A stretch of 64,000 bases of DNA from Hymenoscyphus infarciens (Eukaryota > Ascomycota > Leotiomycetes > Helotiales > Helotiaceae). A program made the position numbers and the translations under genes. Positions 1 through 12,276 of this stretch are shown here, piece by piece. The DNA lies in NCBI GenBank assembly GCA_001414345.1, contig LLCB01000140.1:62001-126000 (forward strand), read 5' to 3'. The notes beneath the pieces were generated by a model. It had not been told where the DNA came from. It saw only the letters and a program-made list of their open reading frames with translations, and searched no databases. Positions within the stretch are counted from its first letter, which is position 1; every line of letters begins with the position of its first letter.

Positions 1-1427
1 CAGAGGGGGGCACAACCACAGTTGGGACACTTGGGACCGATATAAACACCACCAAAACGGCGGAGAACGCTGCAGTAGCACCAAAGATCTCAACCCTCGA
101 AGCGGTGCCAAGGAAAATCAAGCCAGCAGCAAATACAGTTGCAAACCCAGCGAGGCAAAGCAGCAAGTTTTGGAGGCCACTAACTTGAGATAGCACTGTG
201 ATAGCAATAGTCGGCAGTAAGCATGCCACAATTGTCGTTAGAGAAGTTGTGAAGCGTACAATGCTATCACCTGAATACTTTGTCACAGTCTCCCTCGCGA
301 GTTCATCTCGAGACTTTTTCTTCGGCTGCACAGCCACCTCGGTCTTCTCTGGGTCTCTTTCTTTCTTTCGCTTTGCCATCCATTTCTTCCACCGAGGAAG
401 GAACGAGTCGGCCCACCAGGGAACAAAAGAGGTAGCAGCCCATCTTGAAAGGCCATCGACTTTGCTTCTGGGGGTAGTTGAAGCGAGATCAAGTTTGCTC
501 GGTGGATCTGGTTTGGACCAGACTAGGCTCCAGAACACTTCCCTAAATGACTTTGGGGGTGCTATTTTCTTGTAAAGGCTGCCCCAAGTGTTTTCCTCTC
601 CGCTACCACCGACACATAGGTTTCCCGATTCGGGAATTATAAGCCATTTGTTGAAGGTATACATGTCGTGATTTTCGGGTTTTGGAAGAGCCGATACTTG
701 TGAAAATTGCAGCAGGGCCTCATCTGGATGAAGTCAGAAACCTCCTTGGCGGAGTTATCAGGTGAGCCACTCACTGTACTCCTTCAGAAGCATACGTATG
801 TTTTTCATAATTTCCCATTGTTTTGAGTCCGAGGCGACGAGGTACTTTGCCCGCCTACAGTATGTGCCTGCAGATCCGACCCCGCGGCGGTAATCATCCC
901 ACTCTTCATCCTTCAACTCTTCTTTGAGGGTTTCTATCTCAGCTTGATAATAGAGTAAGCTTCTTATCTGGAGATCACTGAAGCGGTTGAAGGATGCGAA
1001 CTCGGGAGTCTCTGACATTAATTCCGATACTTGAGGCCACTATCACATTATGGGTTGTTAGCAATGTTTCTCTCTCCCTTTCTCTTGAGTCTGGCATTCA
1101 GTGCCGCAAGGTGGGCAATCTATGTACCGTACGTCTCTTGTGAGAAACGACTGGGATTATAGTGTAGCATATATTGGTGCAGAATAGAGGTTTCCTTACC
1201 CCTGGAACTGGTTCAGAGGGAGTCTCCCACAAGCTGGGACACGCTTGTGGATCTTCTGGATGGTTGCTCTTCGGACATACGTGTTTCGAAACAACTTCCG
1301 GATCGCATCTCGGAAAGCAAGAATCGGAAGGCGAGCTTTGTGGTGTATCTTGTGGTGAACCGACCACTGTTTGGGATATTTGCGAGTGGCGCGAACCAGA
1401 GTCGCTGACGTTCGAGGTCCTCGCCAT
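1..1427 (-). CDS. DUF6594 membrane protein, 3' end cut by window
   Basis: Three exons read on the minus strand: 1427-1200, 1039-775 and 723 to beyond base 1. The introns have GTAAGG...TAG and GTGAGT...CAG boundaries and the phases join exactly. Exon 1 encodes a Ser/Pro/Cys-rich disordered head of 76 residues. Exon 2 opens with the family signature WPQVSELM...FASFNRFSDLQIRSLLYYQ, followed by an acidic helical region. Exon 3 has the family's LPKPENHDMYTFNKW block, a basic linker and three hydrophobic segments near the C-terminus: one starting at VRFTTSLTT, one at LQNLLLCL, and one ending VEIFGATAAFSAVLVVF. This is the usual DUF6594 architecture of a helical region plus a three-TM tail. Function is unknown for the family. 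The stop codon lies outside the window. An upstream in-frame ATG at 1529 is possible; I chose 1427 because the 34 residues before it do not look conserved. Confidence 0.85.
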
Positions 1428-1725
1428 GTTTGAAGCTTCAAAATTATATACCGAAAAGGGGTTTATTTCACAGCTGGGGCCTCGACCGAGGGCATTTCGA
1501 GGCTTTAAGATACAGAGGGGTATAACCACCGGGAGCTTCTGAAAGTGCCTAGTTTGCGATGCAATCTTTTACTGGCTCATTCATGATAATGGCCGTCAGC
1601 TCAAAATCAGCAGAGATGATAGATAGGAAAGGTGTGAGGCGGTTCTGCAGCCTTCGAATTCTGCAGATATTCCCTCCATATCACTCGACAATGGGGCGTG
1701 CACTGCCCCTGGAAAAGCTGCAGTA
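1428..1725. other. intergenic, upstream of DUF6594 gene
   Basis: No coding region is supported here. A TATATAAT run lies only about 20 nt before the chosen DUF6594 start, which is too close to be a normal TATA box for that ATG. Confidence 0.5.
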
Positions 1726-2420
1726 CTAGCTGTCATTGCATTTCACCACCCACACATTGTTCTTCCCGCTATTCAGGCAATATCGCGCAACGGGGCTGCC
1801 AATGAAGTATGATAGCGATGCATTCCACGACTTCCTTTGCACTCCCATCGCTGTCCACGATACACCAGCCGCGGAGAACTGCCTCGCAAACATACTCTCC
1901 TGGCGTGCCTCTCGTATGACAGTTTGCAATTCATAAATCGCCCGACTGGGCTCTAGAAGGCTCAAATAGTCAACTGTGATCAGGAAAACCACAGGGCGGG
2001 CGATGCAAAGGGGGAAACTTGCCAGTCCAGAAATTTGATAACTCAAAAGGAAATTAAACCACAGACGAGGAAATCTGGCGTGCGAGAAAGCGTTTTTGCG
2101 TTTTCACCATAGATCCCGCACTCGGTATATATGATAAGAACAACGGCGACAGCGAACAGTGTGGTAGAAGCTGCACTGCCCACCACTCCAGACAGAAACC
2201 GAGAGAAGGTCACACCAGAAACCCAGCCTCCACATGATAACACTTCTGCATGCAGCCCTCCCATACCAAACTTTCGGTGAGCATTTTCAGACTCTCCGCG
2301 ATGTGCTGTCCAAAGATAATCTGCATTGACAGAGCCGCATCCTGTGCTGGTCTTCTTAATAGTAGGCTGGCCCCAATCGACCTTGTCGATGAAGCCGAAC
2401 TTTGGATTCATCTGCCACAT
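1726..2420 (-). pseudogene. possible frame-broken membrane protein, unrecognised
   Basis: Two long minus-strand frames abut. 2420-2043 starts MWQMNPKFGFID and contains one clear hydrophobic segment (ASTTLFAVAVVLIIY). 2046-1726 continues in another frame with ARPVVFLITVDYLSLLEP and AAGVSWTAMGVQRKSW. The two look like one protein by composition. I could not find an intron with acceptable GT...AG borders and matching phase to join them, so a frameshift or decayed copy is the simpler reading. No family recognised. It could also be chance open frame. Confidence 0.25.
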
Positions 2421-3261
2421 CTCAGAACATTGTATTGAAACGACTTTGTTTCCGTTCGTTGAACAAACTCATGATAGGGACACCTGGGAAATGCCAGTTG
2501 TCTCCATCATGGCTCCACGAAACCACTCCCAACCTGGGGCCTCCTCAGCTACTTATGGGGGCCAACGCGATTCGCACCACAACCGAAATAGAACGTTTCG
2601 ATTGCAACCCACCCCTTTTTACGAAGAGACGGTGAGACGGAGCCCCCGTTCGGCAAATATCACCGTCACTTGAGCTTTCCATTTGGGAAGCGACTGTTAA
2701 GGTTATTCCATAGCATCGCCACGTTGAATTGCTGAGTTGCTTGCCTCGTTCTGTTTCGAGCGTGACAGCCGCCGTGTGCTACCACATTCTGCTGCCTCTG
2801 ATGGAGTTTCCCGTGGACTGACCGACGCCAGACCGTCGGTGAACGAAATAATCAGGAAAATGGACGCAAACGGGCTGCTTTCCTCGCGGCTGCCTTGGTT
2901 GACTGTCTGTGGTTCAAGAAGATTCTCACGAAGGATTCCACCGGGGGCGGAAGGGTCAGCAGAGCGTCATCAATCCAAACGCCAATTAAGCAAAATAGTG
3001 AAACTGGAGAGGCTCAGCACCAATAAGCGTCATTTTGGATCGGTCCACATTAGTAAAAGCAAAAAAAAATTTAATCGAAAGCCAACAGGAAGAGCCTCAC
3101 AGAGAGCCGCACGCCGACCATTGTAAGGCGGGAGCATAAGAGAGGCGTGGGTCTCCTGCAATCCAACCAGCAATCGCTTCTCGTATTTTCAGTGGCGATA
3201 CTTACAACTACGAATTTTCCACCAAAACCCAGTCAATCAAAAGGTTTGACCCCGAGCAGTC
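2421..3261. other. intergenic, no supported gene
   Basis: Only a basic 129-codon frame (2737-3126, +) is present, with no recognisable domain and an A-rich run at 3061-3070. It is more likely leader sequence of the next gene than a protein. Confidence 0.4.
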
Positions 3262-4620
3262 ATGGACAACTCTTTGCCACCCACTATGGACAATCCAGCA
3301 AAATTTAGCGGTAGGTTTCCAGAATCATAATTCGCGTTCCGTGGATTTTAGCTAACTTACCTTAGCTTCAACTCTCGGCGATAATAACCACGACCACTTA
3401 TCGACACCAGCTCTCAGCCCGTACTCAGCGTCCTCTCACACCATTGATGGGCCTCCCGCCTCACCCAGGCTTTCCACGTCCTCCATGCAGTCTGGCATAA
3501 CACGAGTAGAGTTTGACAGCGAGCTTCAGCAACCAACCAGGAAGAAGACAGGGTACAAAGTCATTACTTCGGAGGTTGAAGTCAAGATTACCTACTGGGA
3601 GAGTGTGAAAAGCGTTTTGATGTTTTGGCAAGACCGAACTCGCAAGGTTACCGCCGAACTACAAGTGGCAGATCCCGACGAAGACATGGATGACAACGAC
3701 GAGCATGTAAGTATCACACTTTAGGGCACTCGTAGCATTTGAAGTATCGGAACGAAGCTAATATTACACAGTTTTGTTCTCCTTGGATCCCTTCCGTATG
3801 GGTTTTATCCAAAGAGAAGGATTCCTCAAATCGACATGTTCAAAAGATGGCTCAATGCACGATTGACACCGCCAACCTTCAAGGGAATCTTGTCTCGAGA
3901 GACTTTCTTTTGAAGGAACTGGGCTTCAGCGAAAGCGACTTCAAGCCACTGAAGAAATCTCACCGACATGGAGTGTCAGTCTCCGGCCATGCTGTAGTTC
4001 CAGATGGTACTGTTAAGCTCACTTGGTATCATGGCAATTCCCCACGGGTATTCCGCGAGATGCGCTTTTTCGTCGTCCCCAACCCGCTTTGTGAGCTTGT
4101 CCTCGGCGCCCGAGTGATCCAAGAGTACGGAATTTTGAACCCGCCGAACTTCCAAAACGGAGTTAAAGATGTTCCTCATGTTGATGACACCAGTGGTAAG
4201 TCATTCATGGAAGAGGCAAGTAAATATTCTAACTTCCCACTAGATCCGACCTATGTCGAACTCAACCAAAAGAAGGTAGAGCTAGAAGAAGCCATTGCCA
4301 ACCTACAATTGCGAATCGACAAGACGGACGTCAAACCGGAAAGAAAGGCCATGCTTGAAAAGCAGAAAGAGACTAAGGAGGCCGAGCTTGTGATCGCCAT
4401 GGAAGCATGGAGTAAACATGTCGCTTTCATGAACAAGAAGAGGGCAGATGCCGAGAAGACAAAAGCAGAAGCCGAGAAAAAAAAAAGACCGACGAATAAC
4501 TCTCCATCAACCCAGAACGGGCCGCAGATTACTTTTACGGGGGTCAAGGGTCCATCTAGGTCATCGACTGGTTTTAGTATTCGTACCACGAGCACTTCAC
4601 GCAGCATGAGGAAGGGGTAG
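3262..4620 (+). CDS. retropepsin-like aspartic protease-fold protein
   Basis: Four exons: 3262-3310, 3366-3706, 3772-4195 and 4244-4620, giving about 396 residues. The third intron (4196-4243, 48 nt) keeps frame and has no stop, so it hides inside a longer open frame. Its GTAAGT donor, TTCTAACTT branch site and CTAG acceptor make it a real intron. Residues 1-130 are Ser/Pro-rich and acidic. From about residue 155 comes a retropepsin-like domain: TIDTANLQGNLVS around D162, an HAVVPDGTVKLTWY flap-like strand and a later VLGARVIQEYGIL strand, the usual second hallmark of single-domain retropepsins. The active-site triplet reads DTA instead of DTG/DSG, so activity is uncertain. A long charged coiled coil (VELEEAIANLQLRID...) and a Ser/Thr-rich tail follow. 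There is no reverse transcriptase or LTR nearby, so this looks like a host gene rather than a retroelement fragment. Confidence 0.75.
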
Positions 4621-6538
4621 TTGTTCTTTACTTGTCAGACGCACTTGGTGCTTTAGAAGTTAGACGATGGAATTCTGTTGGGATCAAACCGGTCGGATAG
4701 TTGTACTTTTTTCATTTAAAAAAAAGAGAAATACGCCGTCAGAGAGAGGAGCAATCCACGGACGAGTTCGCAGGGTGGGAGAAGGAAGTAAGGGAATGAA
4801 ATTCAAGATAGAAGAAGACAGCAATGTTCAAAAGGGGCGGAGAATTATTTTGGTAATGGAGTTTAGAGAGGGTGGTGGTTTTTGGCAGTCGGTACATCGG
4901 AGGCGTAATTTTGGGTTCGATGAGTTTGATTTTCTAATTTGCTGAGATTTTCAATTGCGTGTCGAAGTGTGATTCTTGTATTTTGCCTTGCCCCTGATGT
5001 TTATGACATCGCGAGAACATCTTGAAAAAACCTACTGGTATCTCGGGCACTTCACATGATCTGTACTTCGTGGAATAGTGCACCTCTAAGTGTCCAAGGT
5101 AGATGCATAGAAATTCGAAGAGGATAAACACCTGGAGAGGAGTTTAAACAAAGTACGATTTGGGTAGTGGGGGCTGTTTGGGTCGCAGGCCAGGTCTCAA
5201 TATTTCAAATATCCAGCCAAAACTTCGCAATATTTTCTTCTTCAATTGAAACTATATATAAAAAGCAAGTATACTCATACATGTGCGAGGGGATTTGGTT
5301 GTCCTGCAGAGGCCAGGCTATCATCTCTCCTTCGGCAAGAACTCGTCTGTTTGCAACAGCGCGAGTACACTTGGAATTTACGAAATGCAGGGGTTATTCG
5401 AACTTCACCTTCTACCGCGTGAAATCCAGTTCCTCGGCTGGGATCCTGGGCATACATAGAAAACAGAATGCGATGCTTGTCTACTGTTTGTCTTGTTGAA
5501 GAAAAAGGGCTAGCCTCGCTTATAGACTTGGCAAAATTACAACTTCACTGCACTTCACTTCATCAGTGGGTATCCAGTAAATGTTTGTTAGTTCACAACT
5601 GTGAAGGAGGGAAGACCCTTCTGTGAAATAAAAATGAGAGGAAGCTATTTAGAGGTGAAAAGAAGAAAGTGCAAGCTAGAGCGAGCTTTCCCACAAGAGC
5701 CCGCCATCGAGAATAAAGCTCGCAGCAAGCGCGCGCTTGCTGTAACCACAATACCTAAGCCGCCCAGAAAGGACTTCAACCTGCGAGTCGCAGCGAAAAA
5801 CGCCCAAAAAAATAAAAAAAATAAAAATAAAGTCAAAAAATGGCCAAAACCTAATGCCCGAAGGCCCATAGGGAAAACTCGCCCGAAGGTTGGTTTATTA
5901 TACGTCCATGGTGATATCAATCTGACCCGGGCTGTTGACCAGCTGGTTCTACCGCGTAGGGTAGACCTAGATCCAAGTTTCCGCACTCCTAGAGTTGACC
6001 CCTCTGACCCCACTGGACCAGCCGGACTAGAAACCTGATGATTGATGAAAGAAGTTGTTTTATTTGAGAATATCTAGATTATTGGGATTGTGTGGGAGTG
6101 GCCCCACTCTTGTGGGCCGAGGGCTTGCCATACCTTACCTGGGCGATTTAGACGGAGGGCATTCGCGGGTGGGGCGATTTGACGGGGACCGACGACGTCA
6201 ACATGAAATTTGGAAAATTTTAGACAGCGCCCGCGTCATCATTTGGCCTAAGAAGTCAGATACAAGATTTGTTTATTTGATAATTGTGAGCTACTTGAAC
6301 AATTATTTTGTATACTAACATTTCTAAAGGTTGAGTTCTCGGCATTATTTTACAGAAGAAGCAACAAGAGTTCATGTGTGCTAGAACCCATTCCCACCTT
6401 CAACTAACAGATACATAGAATACACATAAACACGTCTTAAAGTCAGATTAGAGAAAAAACTTGTCCAGATGGACCATGTCAAAACTCGCGTGGATAGCTC
6501 ACTCATTTCAAACTCACACCACAGCAACCCGACACCGC
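4621..6538. other. intergenic, no supported gene
   Basis: Nothing convincing. A very basic 145-codon frame at 5601-6038 (+) has an Asn/Lys run encoded by an A-rich stretch (5805-5840) and no domain. 3' of the retropepsin gene the DNA is A/G-rich. Confidence 0.4.
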
Positions 6539-8140
6539 CTATGCGGTTCTTGCTTTGTGGTTCCAGAAGAAAGCAACGATGAGCACATTATACCCCAACT
6601 TCAAGCACCCGGCGACCACAAAAGCAATCCAGAACTGTCCGATTCCGGCAAATTGTCCAGTCAAATACAACCCCACACAACTGCCAACAGTCTTGACCAC
6701 ATTAATGCAGCCCATTGCGCTCGTCCTTTCCTCATCCAGCACACCAGCTGAAATAAAAGCTTGTCGAGGCGCATTATCCAACTCCCTCGTTACAATTCTG
6801 AAAATCAACAACATTAAAGCAAGTGTCTTGTTTGGAACAGATATCATGAGTAGAGAGATGGAATTTATGGTATGGCATACCACCATGGTTTGGATTTGAC
6901 CAATGGAACGGGAGAGAGGTGATGATGCGAGGTTGAGAGCGGAAGAGACGAGACTTGCGATGAATATTGCGACTCCGAGCTCATCTTCTCCGACGTGGTA
7001 TTCTCGTTTAAAAAAGTAGGACATCCATGATATTTGAGCAAGTCCGGAGCCGACGAAGTCCAGCCCCATGGCTAATGAGAGTTTCCACATGAAGGAAAAG
7101 GATTGTGGAGAGAACATCTTTGCGGCTGGTGTGGCTTCTGTTTTCGAATCTATAGTTTTTGCTGGCGGAAGGGTAGAATACTGTGGTTCAACGGAGCCAA
7201 GTAATGGTGTTTGGTCGTCTGGTGACTTGGTATTCTCGATTGGAGTTGTAGGACTTGGGCCGTGATCCAATTCCACTTGATGGCTGATCAGAAAAGAGCA
7301 GAGAAGTTTTGCAACGCCAACCGCTGCGTATGCTAGGAAGACGGTCTTGTAGGACTCCACTGCCGAAAAGCCAAAAACTGCTTGAAGTCTCTCAACGGAC
7401 AAGCCTGTGAGAAGTGTACTTGCTGCAGTGCCAAACATTCCGAGGAGACTCCACCAAGCAAAGAAATCGCTACATTGTTCTGGGGAACTGAGCCGAGCGA
7501 TGGCAGATTCTTCGATGGCTTTGAAGGGATCCACTTCGTTCGCACTATCCTTACAAGTCAGCATGGCAGCATCGGCGAGCCAGGAAACACTGACCTGGGG
7601 TTTATGACCCCCGCAATACTGGCAAGGAGCAAGAGCCAGTAGTTGTCCAGGAAAGCAAACGCAATTCCACTTCCAGTCATCAAAAGTGAGCCAAAGGCTA
7701 TTGTGAGGCGAACTCCCATTCCGTCGCCAATGTATGTCAGCAGAACACTGATGAACAGATCCCCGACGAGAGTGAGGGTCATGAACAAGCCGATGCTGGC
7801 ATCCGAGAAATCCAAGGCAGAGAGGTAGAGTGCGAGTACTATATTGATTCAGTTAGCATTTGCATCCCTAGGAGTTGCAGCTCTTCTGGAATAACAAAGG
7901 CAACATCACCCTAATTGTTCGAGAGAATCGACTTGACTTTCCTCGGGTAAACAAAGGAGTGTGCAGAGTGGAGTGGGAGTGGGAAAGTTGATGAGAGTTC
8001 TTACTAAGAGTTGCACCACCACAAGCAAACAGTCGAATCATACGAAGGAGAATGAGAAGTTTCATGTCTCTGCTTGATGACAAGAGGGCATCCAAACCGA
8101 TGCTAGACTTGAAAGATTTCACGGATGCCGAGACGCCCAT
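6539..8140 (-). CDS. MFS transporter
   Basis: Three exons on the minus strand: 8140-8005, 7838-7595 and 7544-6539. The introns run GTAAGA...ATAG and GTCAGT...GATAG, and the phases sum to 461 codons plus stop. This is an integral membrane carrier of the major facilitator superfamily. Helix 1 region is MKLLILLRMIRLFACGGATL. The N-half motif region is GLFMTLTLVGDLFISVLLTY, followed by IGDGMGVR, which resembles the loop 2-3 signature. A cytoplasmic loop (about residues 225-275) is rich in Pro/Ser/Thr and separates two six-helix halves. The second half has GLDFVGSGLAQISWMSYFFKR and RELDNAPRQAFIS. Intron 2 rejoins INP|SANEVDPFKAIEES, a stretch typical of this fungal MFS subgroup. Substrate cannot be told. 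The start could be 18 codons upstream (8194), but MGVSASVK is the more usual beginning. Confidence 0.88.
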
Positions 8141-9125
8141 CTTGAGAATTATAGAATCAACGACTCCTTGATAGGAAGAAAGAGAAATGGTCAAGGTGAC
8201 GAAGGAAGGACTTTTCTTGCACCGAGGAAAGAGCTAGAAATATTTCCTGGATGTTTTGATTTCACTCCTCTTTGAAATGAGTTACGACCCCTCATCGGTG
8301 TTACATCGAGGCAAATGGCTGACCTGAAGTGTGCATCATGTCTTACTAGTCGCCGAGTCGAGAGAGGATTAAAAAACAAAACATGACAGCAATCTTTGTC
8401 TTTGGAACCAGTCTTCCCGCATTAGGAAGAAGGACTCGATCTTAAGCCATTCATAGATACCCCACTCGATCAAAGATTGCTCATACGCCCATTTCCATAC
8501 CCGCTATGCCTGATTGAAGCGGATTCATGACCAATGTGACCTCAAGCGCCGTGGCGTTGAGACATACGAAAAGAGATCAACGGCTCTTTTATCCTGCCAC
8601 CCGTCTTGGTGTTCTGGTCTTGTTGATTCTCTTTCCGAGCTAGGCAGAGCCAGTAAAGGCTCTGCTTTCCCATGCATCTTCAAGACAATTTGCCAAACTA
8701 TTTCTCATACGGGAAGTAATGGCGCACTACTATTTATGAAGTTGCATATCGGGGATTTATCTGTGGAATCAAATCGAGCATTCGAGCGACGGATAGAGGT
8801 CCATGATTTCTGGACGTGCCAGACCTAGGTCCGGAAAGGGGCAACCAGATGCCTAGAGGTTATCTCTTATTTTGAAGAGAAAAGTCTTGATGACGAATTG
8901 CAATCAAATTGACACCAGAAACTTGACCTGACCGTCATAGGCAACGAAATTGTGGTTTTATTTGTAGACGATGGTCCGCGATGACAGTGGAAAGTTTTTG
9001 CAAGGTATTTCTGCTTTAGTTATGCCTGAGGCAAAAATCTAGCTATATCCTGGACCAAGCAAGCCGAGAGGCGACACTACAACACAACTCTCCACCACCC
9101 CCACCACTCCCTTCAACCTCCAAAC
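8141..9125. other. intergenic between MFS and aminotransferase genes
   Basis: Contains the promoter of the MFS gene and the 3' flank of the aminotransferase gene. No frame here has recognisable content; 8514-8828 (+) is open but looks like chance. Confidence 0.4.
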
Positions 9126-10928
9126 TCACAACTTCAAATCTGCGAATGTAGCATCGATGATTCTACCAAGTCTATCCACAATCTCATTCACATCCTCCTC
9201 CCCAACGATGTAAGGCGGCGCAATTACGACATGGTCTCCAGCATACCCGTCCATCGAACCCGGGGCGTTGAAAAGAGCCATCTCATAGCCCCTGGAAAGG
9301 CCAATAGCATGCATTTTCGCGTTCAAGTTGAGAGCAATGGGGAACGGGGTCTTGTTTCTTCTGTCCGCCACAAATTCCACGGCCCAGAACAGTCCTCGGC
9401 CTCGAATGTTGCCAACATACGGATGATCCGCAAACCTCTCCTTCAAACGATGCTCGAGATAACGTCCCATCTTGCGAACGTTGCTCACAAGGTCTTGCTG
9501 TTGGATGATCTGTTGAACTTTCAAGGCTGCCGCAGCAGATAAGGGATGTGCCATGTACGTTTGGCCATGAGCAAATCCTTTTCCTGCATTCTGGAACACG
9601 GTCACCATGGCCTTGTTGACAAGTACTGCAGAGACAAGCCCATAGCCCGCACCAAGGCCCTTGCCGACCGTCTGTATATCCGGAACGACTCCTTCTTGCT
9701 CCCAAGCATGAAGGGTACCCGTCCGTCCCATACCACACATGACTGCCAAGATTTCGACGTCAGCATATTCTTTAGATATGGAATTGTGAAATAGGGAGTG
9801 GACATATTTCCGACTGTCGAAGCAATAGAGTTCAGGTGAAAGAGAAACTAACCTTCATCCAAGATCAAAAGAGCTCCGTGTCGCTCGCAGACAGCCTTTA
9901 TAGCGGGGAAATATCCTGGCACTGCAGTCGCACAGCCAGTTGAACTTCCCCCAACGGTTTCTGCCACAAAAGCCGCTACTCTATGAGGGCCAATTCGCTG
10001 GAACTCGTCTTCCAGTTCTTCTGCTAGTCGCCGTACATATTCTTCATCACTTTCTCCTTGGAGCCTTCCTCTGTATTCGCTGCAAGCAGAAACCCGGCTT
10101 ACATTCCTTGGGATCAAGGAGACGAAAGGGTCCTTTCGACCTTTGAAATCTCCAAAGCTCAAAGCACCTAATGTTGCACCGTGCCAGGCCCCAACTCGTG
10201 CGATAAATCTGTTTCGCGAGGGCTGCGGGGGAGACAGTTGAACGAAATAAGTCTTTGCGAGTTTGATCGCAACCTCTACAGCCTCGGAGCCTATTTCCCT
10301 GTTAGTATTTTTCCTAGCAGATTTCAGGCCTGGGCTCCGAGGAAGGTCCAAGCTGCAGCATTTAACCGTTCGTATTGGAAAGGGTTGGAGAAAGAACATT
10401 TGATTCTTCTCCCCTTTCCCGCGAGGTATTTGCTCATTGCTGGCTGTACACCGAGTTTTTCTATTCGAAACCATTATTCGAGGAGGTCTAGGAGAATCAG
10501 GAATTTGATTCCATGATTGCTGTAAGCCTCCTCGAGTTACAGGTTTGATTGTTCAGGAATGTTTGGAAAACAATACATATGGGCGGATTTATGAGCTTAC
10601 CAGAGCCTGTCAGTGCAGCCTTTGCCATCTGCCCATTCGTGGAAGCAACTAAGAAGTCGGCGAGGTCTTCTGCAACTCTCGTCTTGTAGAAACCTGGGTG
10701 GCAATACGAAAGACTATCCATCTGGGCTACCATTGCTTTTTGAACCTCCTTATTGCCATAACCCAGTCCAGCAACTGCTGCTCCGCTAGTAGCATCAAGA
10801 ATTTTCCGACCATCGTCAATGTTGAGGTAGATGCCAGATGCGGACTCGACTACTAGAGCGGGGTTTCGATGGAAGTTTTTGTACAAAAGACTATGATTTG
10901 GCGTCGAGGTTGGTGTTATAGATCCCAT
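9126..10928 (-). CDS. class-III PLP aminotransferase
   Basis: Three exons on the minus strand: 10928-10601, 10290-9853 and 9742-9126, giving 460 residues. Intron 1 is unusually long (310 nt); intron 2 is 110 nt. The fold-type I class-III signatures are in order. LDATSGAAVAGLGYGNKEVQ is near residue 40. GSEAVEVAIKLAK spans intron 1. FIARVGAWHGATLGALSFGD holds the aromatic PLP-stacking region. LILDEVMCGMGRTG spans intron 2 and carries the Asp that binds the pyridine nitrogen. TVGKGLGAGYGLVSAVLVN contains the Schiff-base lysine. Length matches omega-amino-acid transaminases. It transfers an amino group from an unknown amine or amino acid to a keto acid. It is transcribed in the same direction as the MFS gene 1 kb downstream, which could hint at a shared pathway but proves nothing. 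Confidence 0.92.
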
Positions 10929-12276
10929 TTTGACAAGAAAGTGTGGGAAGAGAAAGTATGTTTGAGGTGCTCACGAAAACGTGAAAAGCCCGGCGGAGTT
11001 GGGTATCTTATATATGCCATCATTCATCATGATACCGTTTATGAAAGTGTCTCAGGCCGCTTTGGAGAAGTACTTCTCATTCTGGTAAGTGGCATTTTTT
11101 ACATTGTACGCTTATTTCTCAGCAAGCTCAATCACATTTCAGACGCTTGGTACAGAACATCGTAACCTGCAGCAAGTCGACTAATAAGCCATACCCAGTC
11201 CCCAAGAATTAAGCTTTCAATTCCCAACGTGGCGCATGCGAGAAATGTCCTCAGGGGGTTAAGGAAAGGAAAAGAGATAGCGAGGCTTATTTGTATAGAA
11301 AACCTGGCTGGATTCTCCATCCACATTTTTGAGAGATGGCTGGATGTTGTATTTGTGCCATAAAATACGTTCAAAAATCCGTTGGAACTGCACTTTTCTA
11401 GATTTGGCTTTCAACATCGAGCGCGAGGTAGAACAATATCTTGAGCTAGTCTTCGACTTTTTTAGTGTTGATGGCTTGAGGGTCTCCCGCAACCCCCAAG
11501 CTAGGTACTGGGAACCAGTAGCCTGAATTGACGCTATGCCACGCCTGAACGCCATATTCCTGGAGCCGAGAAACGAGACCGACTCCAGCGAGCGCACTTC
11601 GGAGAGACATAAGAGAGACACCACTTCCGTATACAACAGAATTGGAGTGCGGAACCGGAGCGGCCCGTCCTTTGAATCTTCAATCAAGTGACGACGCTAG
11701 TAGCTTAATGCTGCGGTTTTTGCTGCACCAGAGACGGTCCAACTTGAGTTTCATTGGATCCAAGGCTCAGCATTAGACGATCATTATTTCAGACGCTTAA
11801 ACATCTCACCTTGACACTAATATCTCTTCCAGTCAATCTCCATTTGTATGCTGAGACAAGTTCAATCAAGGATCCTCCCTCAAACCCACACAAACAAGTC
11901 TCCGCAGGTCGGTTTTCAATTCAAACTAGGTACATGAGCTCCCCCAAATGTCCCCTGTATGGTAGTGGCTGGCTGAGAAATTTATAATCTCATCTAGTAT
12001 TGATTGACATACACACGTCAACCATTTTTCACATCTTCTATGGCTGGGAAACAGGTCTGTGAGTTTGCATGGCATTGCAACAGTACTTTATGAGTGGCTG
12101 AAAACAAGAAAACTTCTGCAGACATCAACAGGGTTCTGTGAGCACCGAGTCCAAACTTCACCGCTCTGTGTTTCTCACTTACATAGTTTTCATCACAACC
12201 TCCACCGAGTCTCACGAATGCAAGAAATACTTGCGCGCATATTTTCACAATTATTCCACTCTTACTTTTAAACGCA
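10929..12276. other. intergenic; possible decayed minus-strand ORF 11135-11687
   Basis: Two overlapping minus-strand frames (11687-11259, and 11374-11132 with a hydrophobic stretch FLACATLGIESLILGDWVW) may be remnants of a gene. No family is visible and no splice model joins them cleanly. The rest holds promoter and leader sequence of the flanking genes. Confidence 0.3.

Noticed and set aside
2737..3126. 129-codon basic ORF upstream of the retropepsin-like gene
   Set aside because: No recognisable content; probably leader sequence.
5601..6038. 145-codon basic ORF
   Set aside because: Low-complexity Lys/Asn from an A-rich stretch, with no domain and no good start or intron context.
8514..8828. 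104-codon ORF between MFS and aminotransferase genes
   Set aside because: No domain, chance composition.
10181..10516. Plus-strand ORFs over the aminotransferase gene
   Set aside because: Shadow frames of the minus-strand coding exons and intron.
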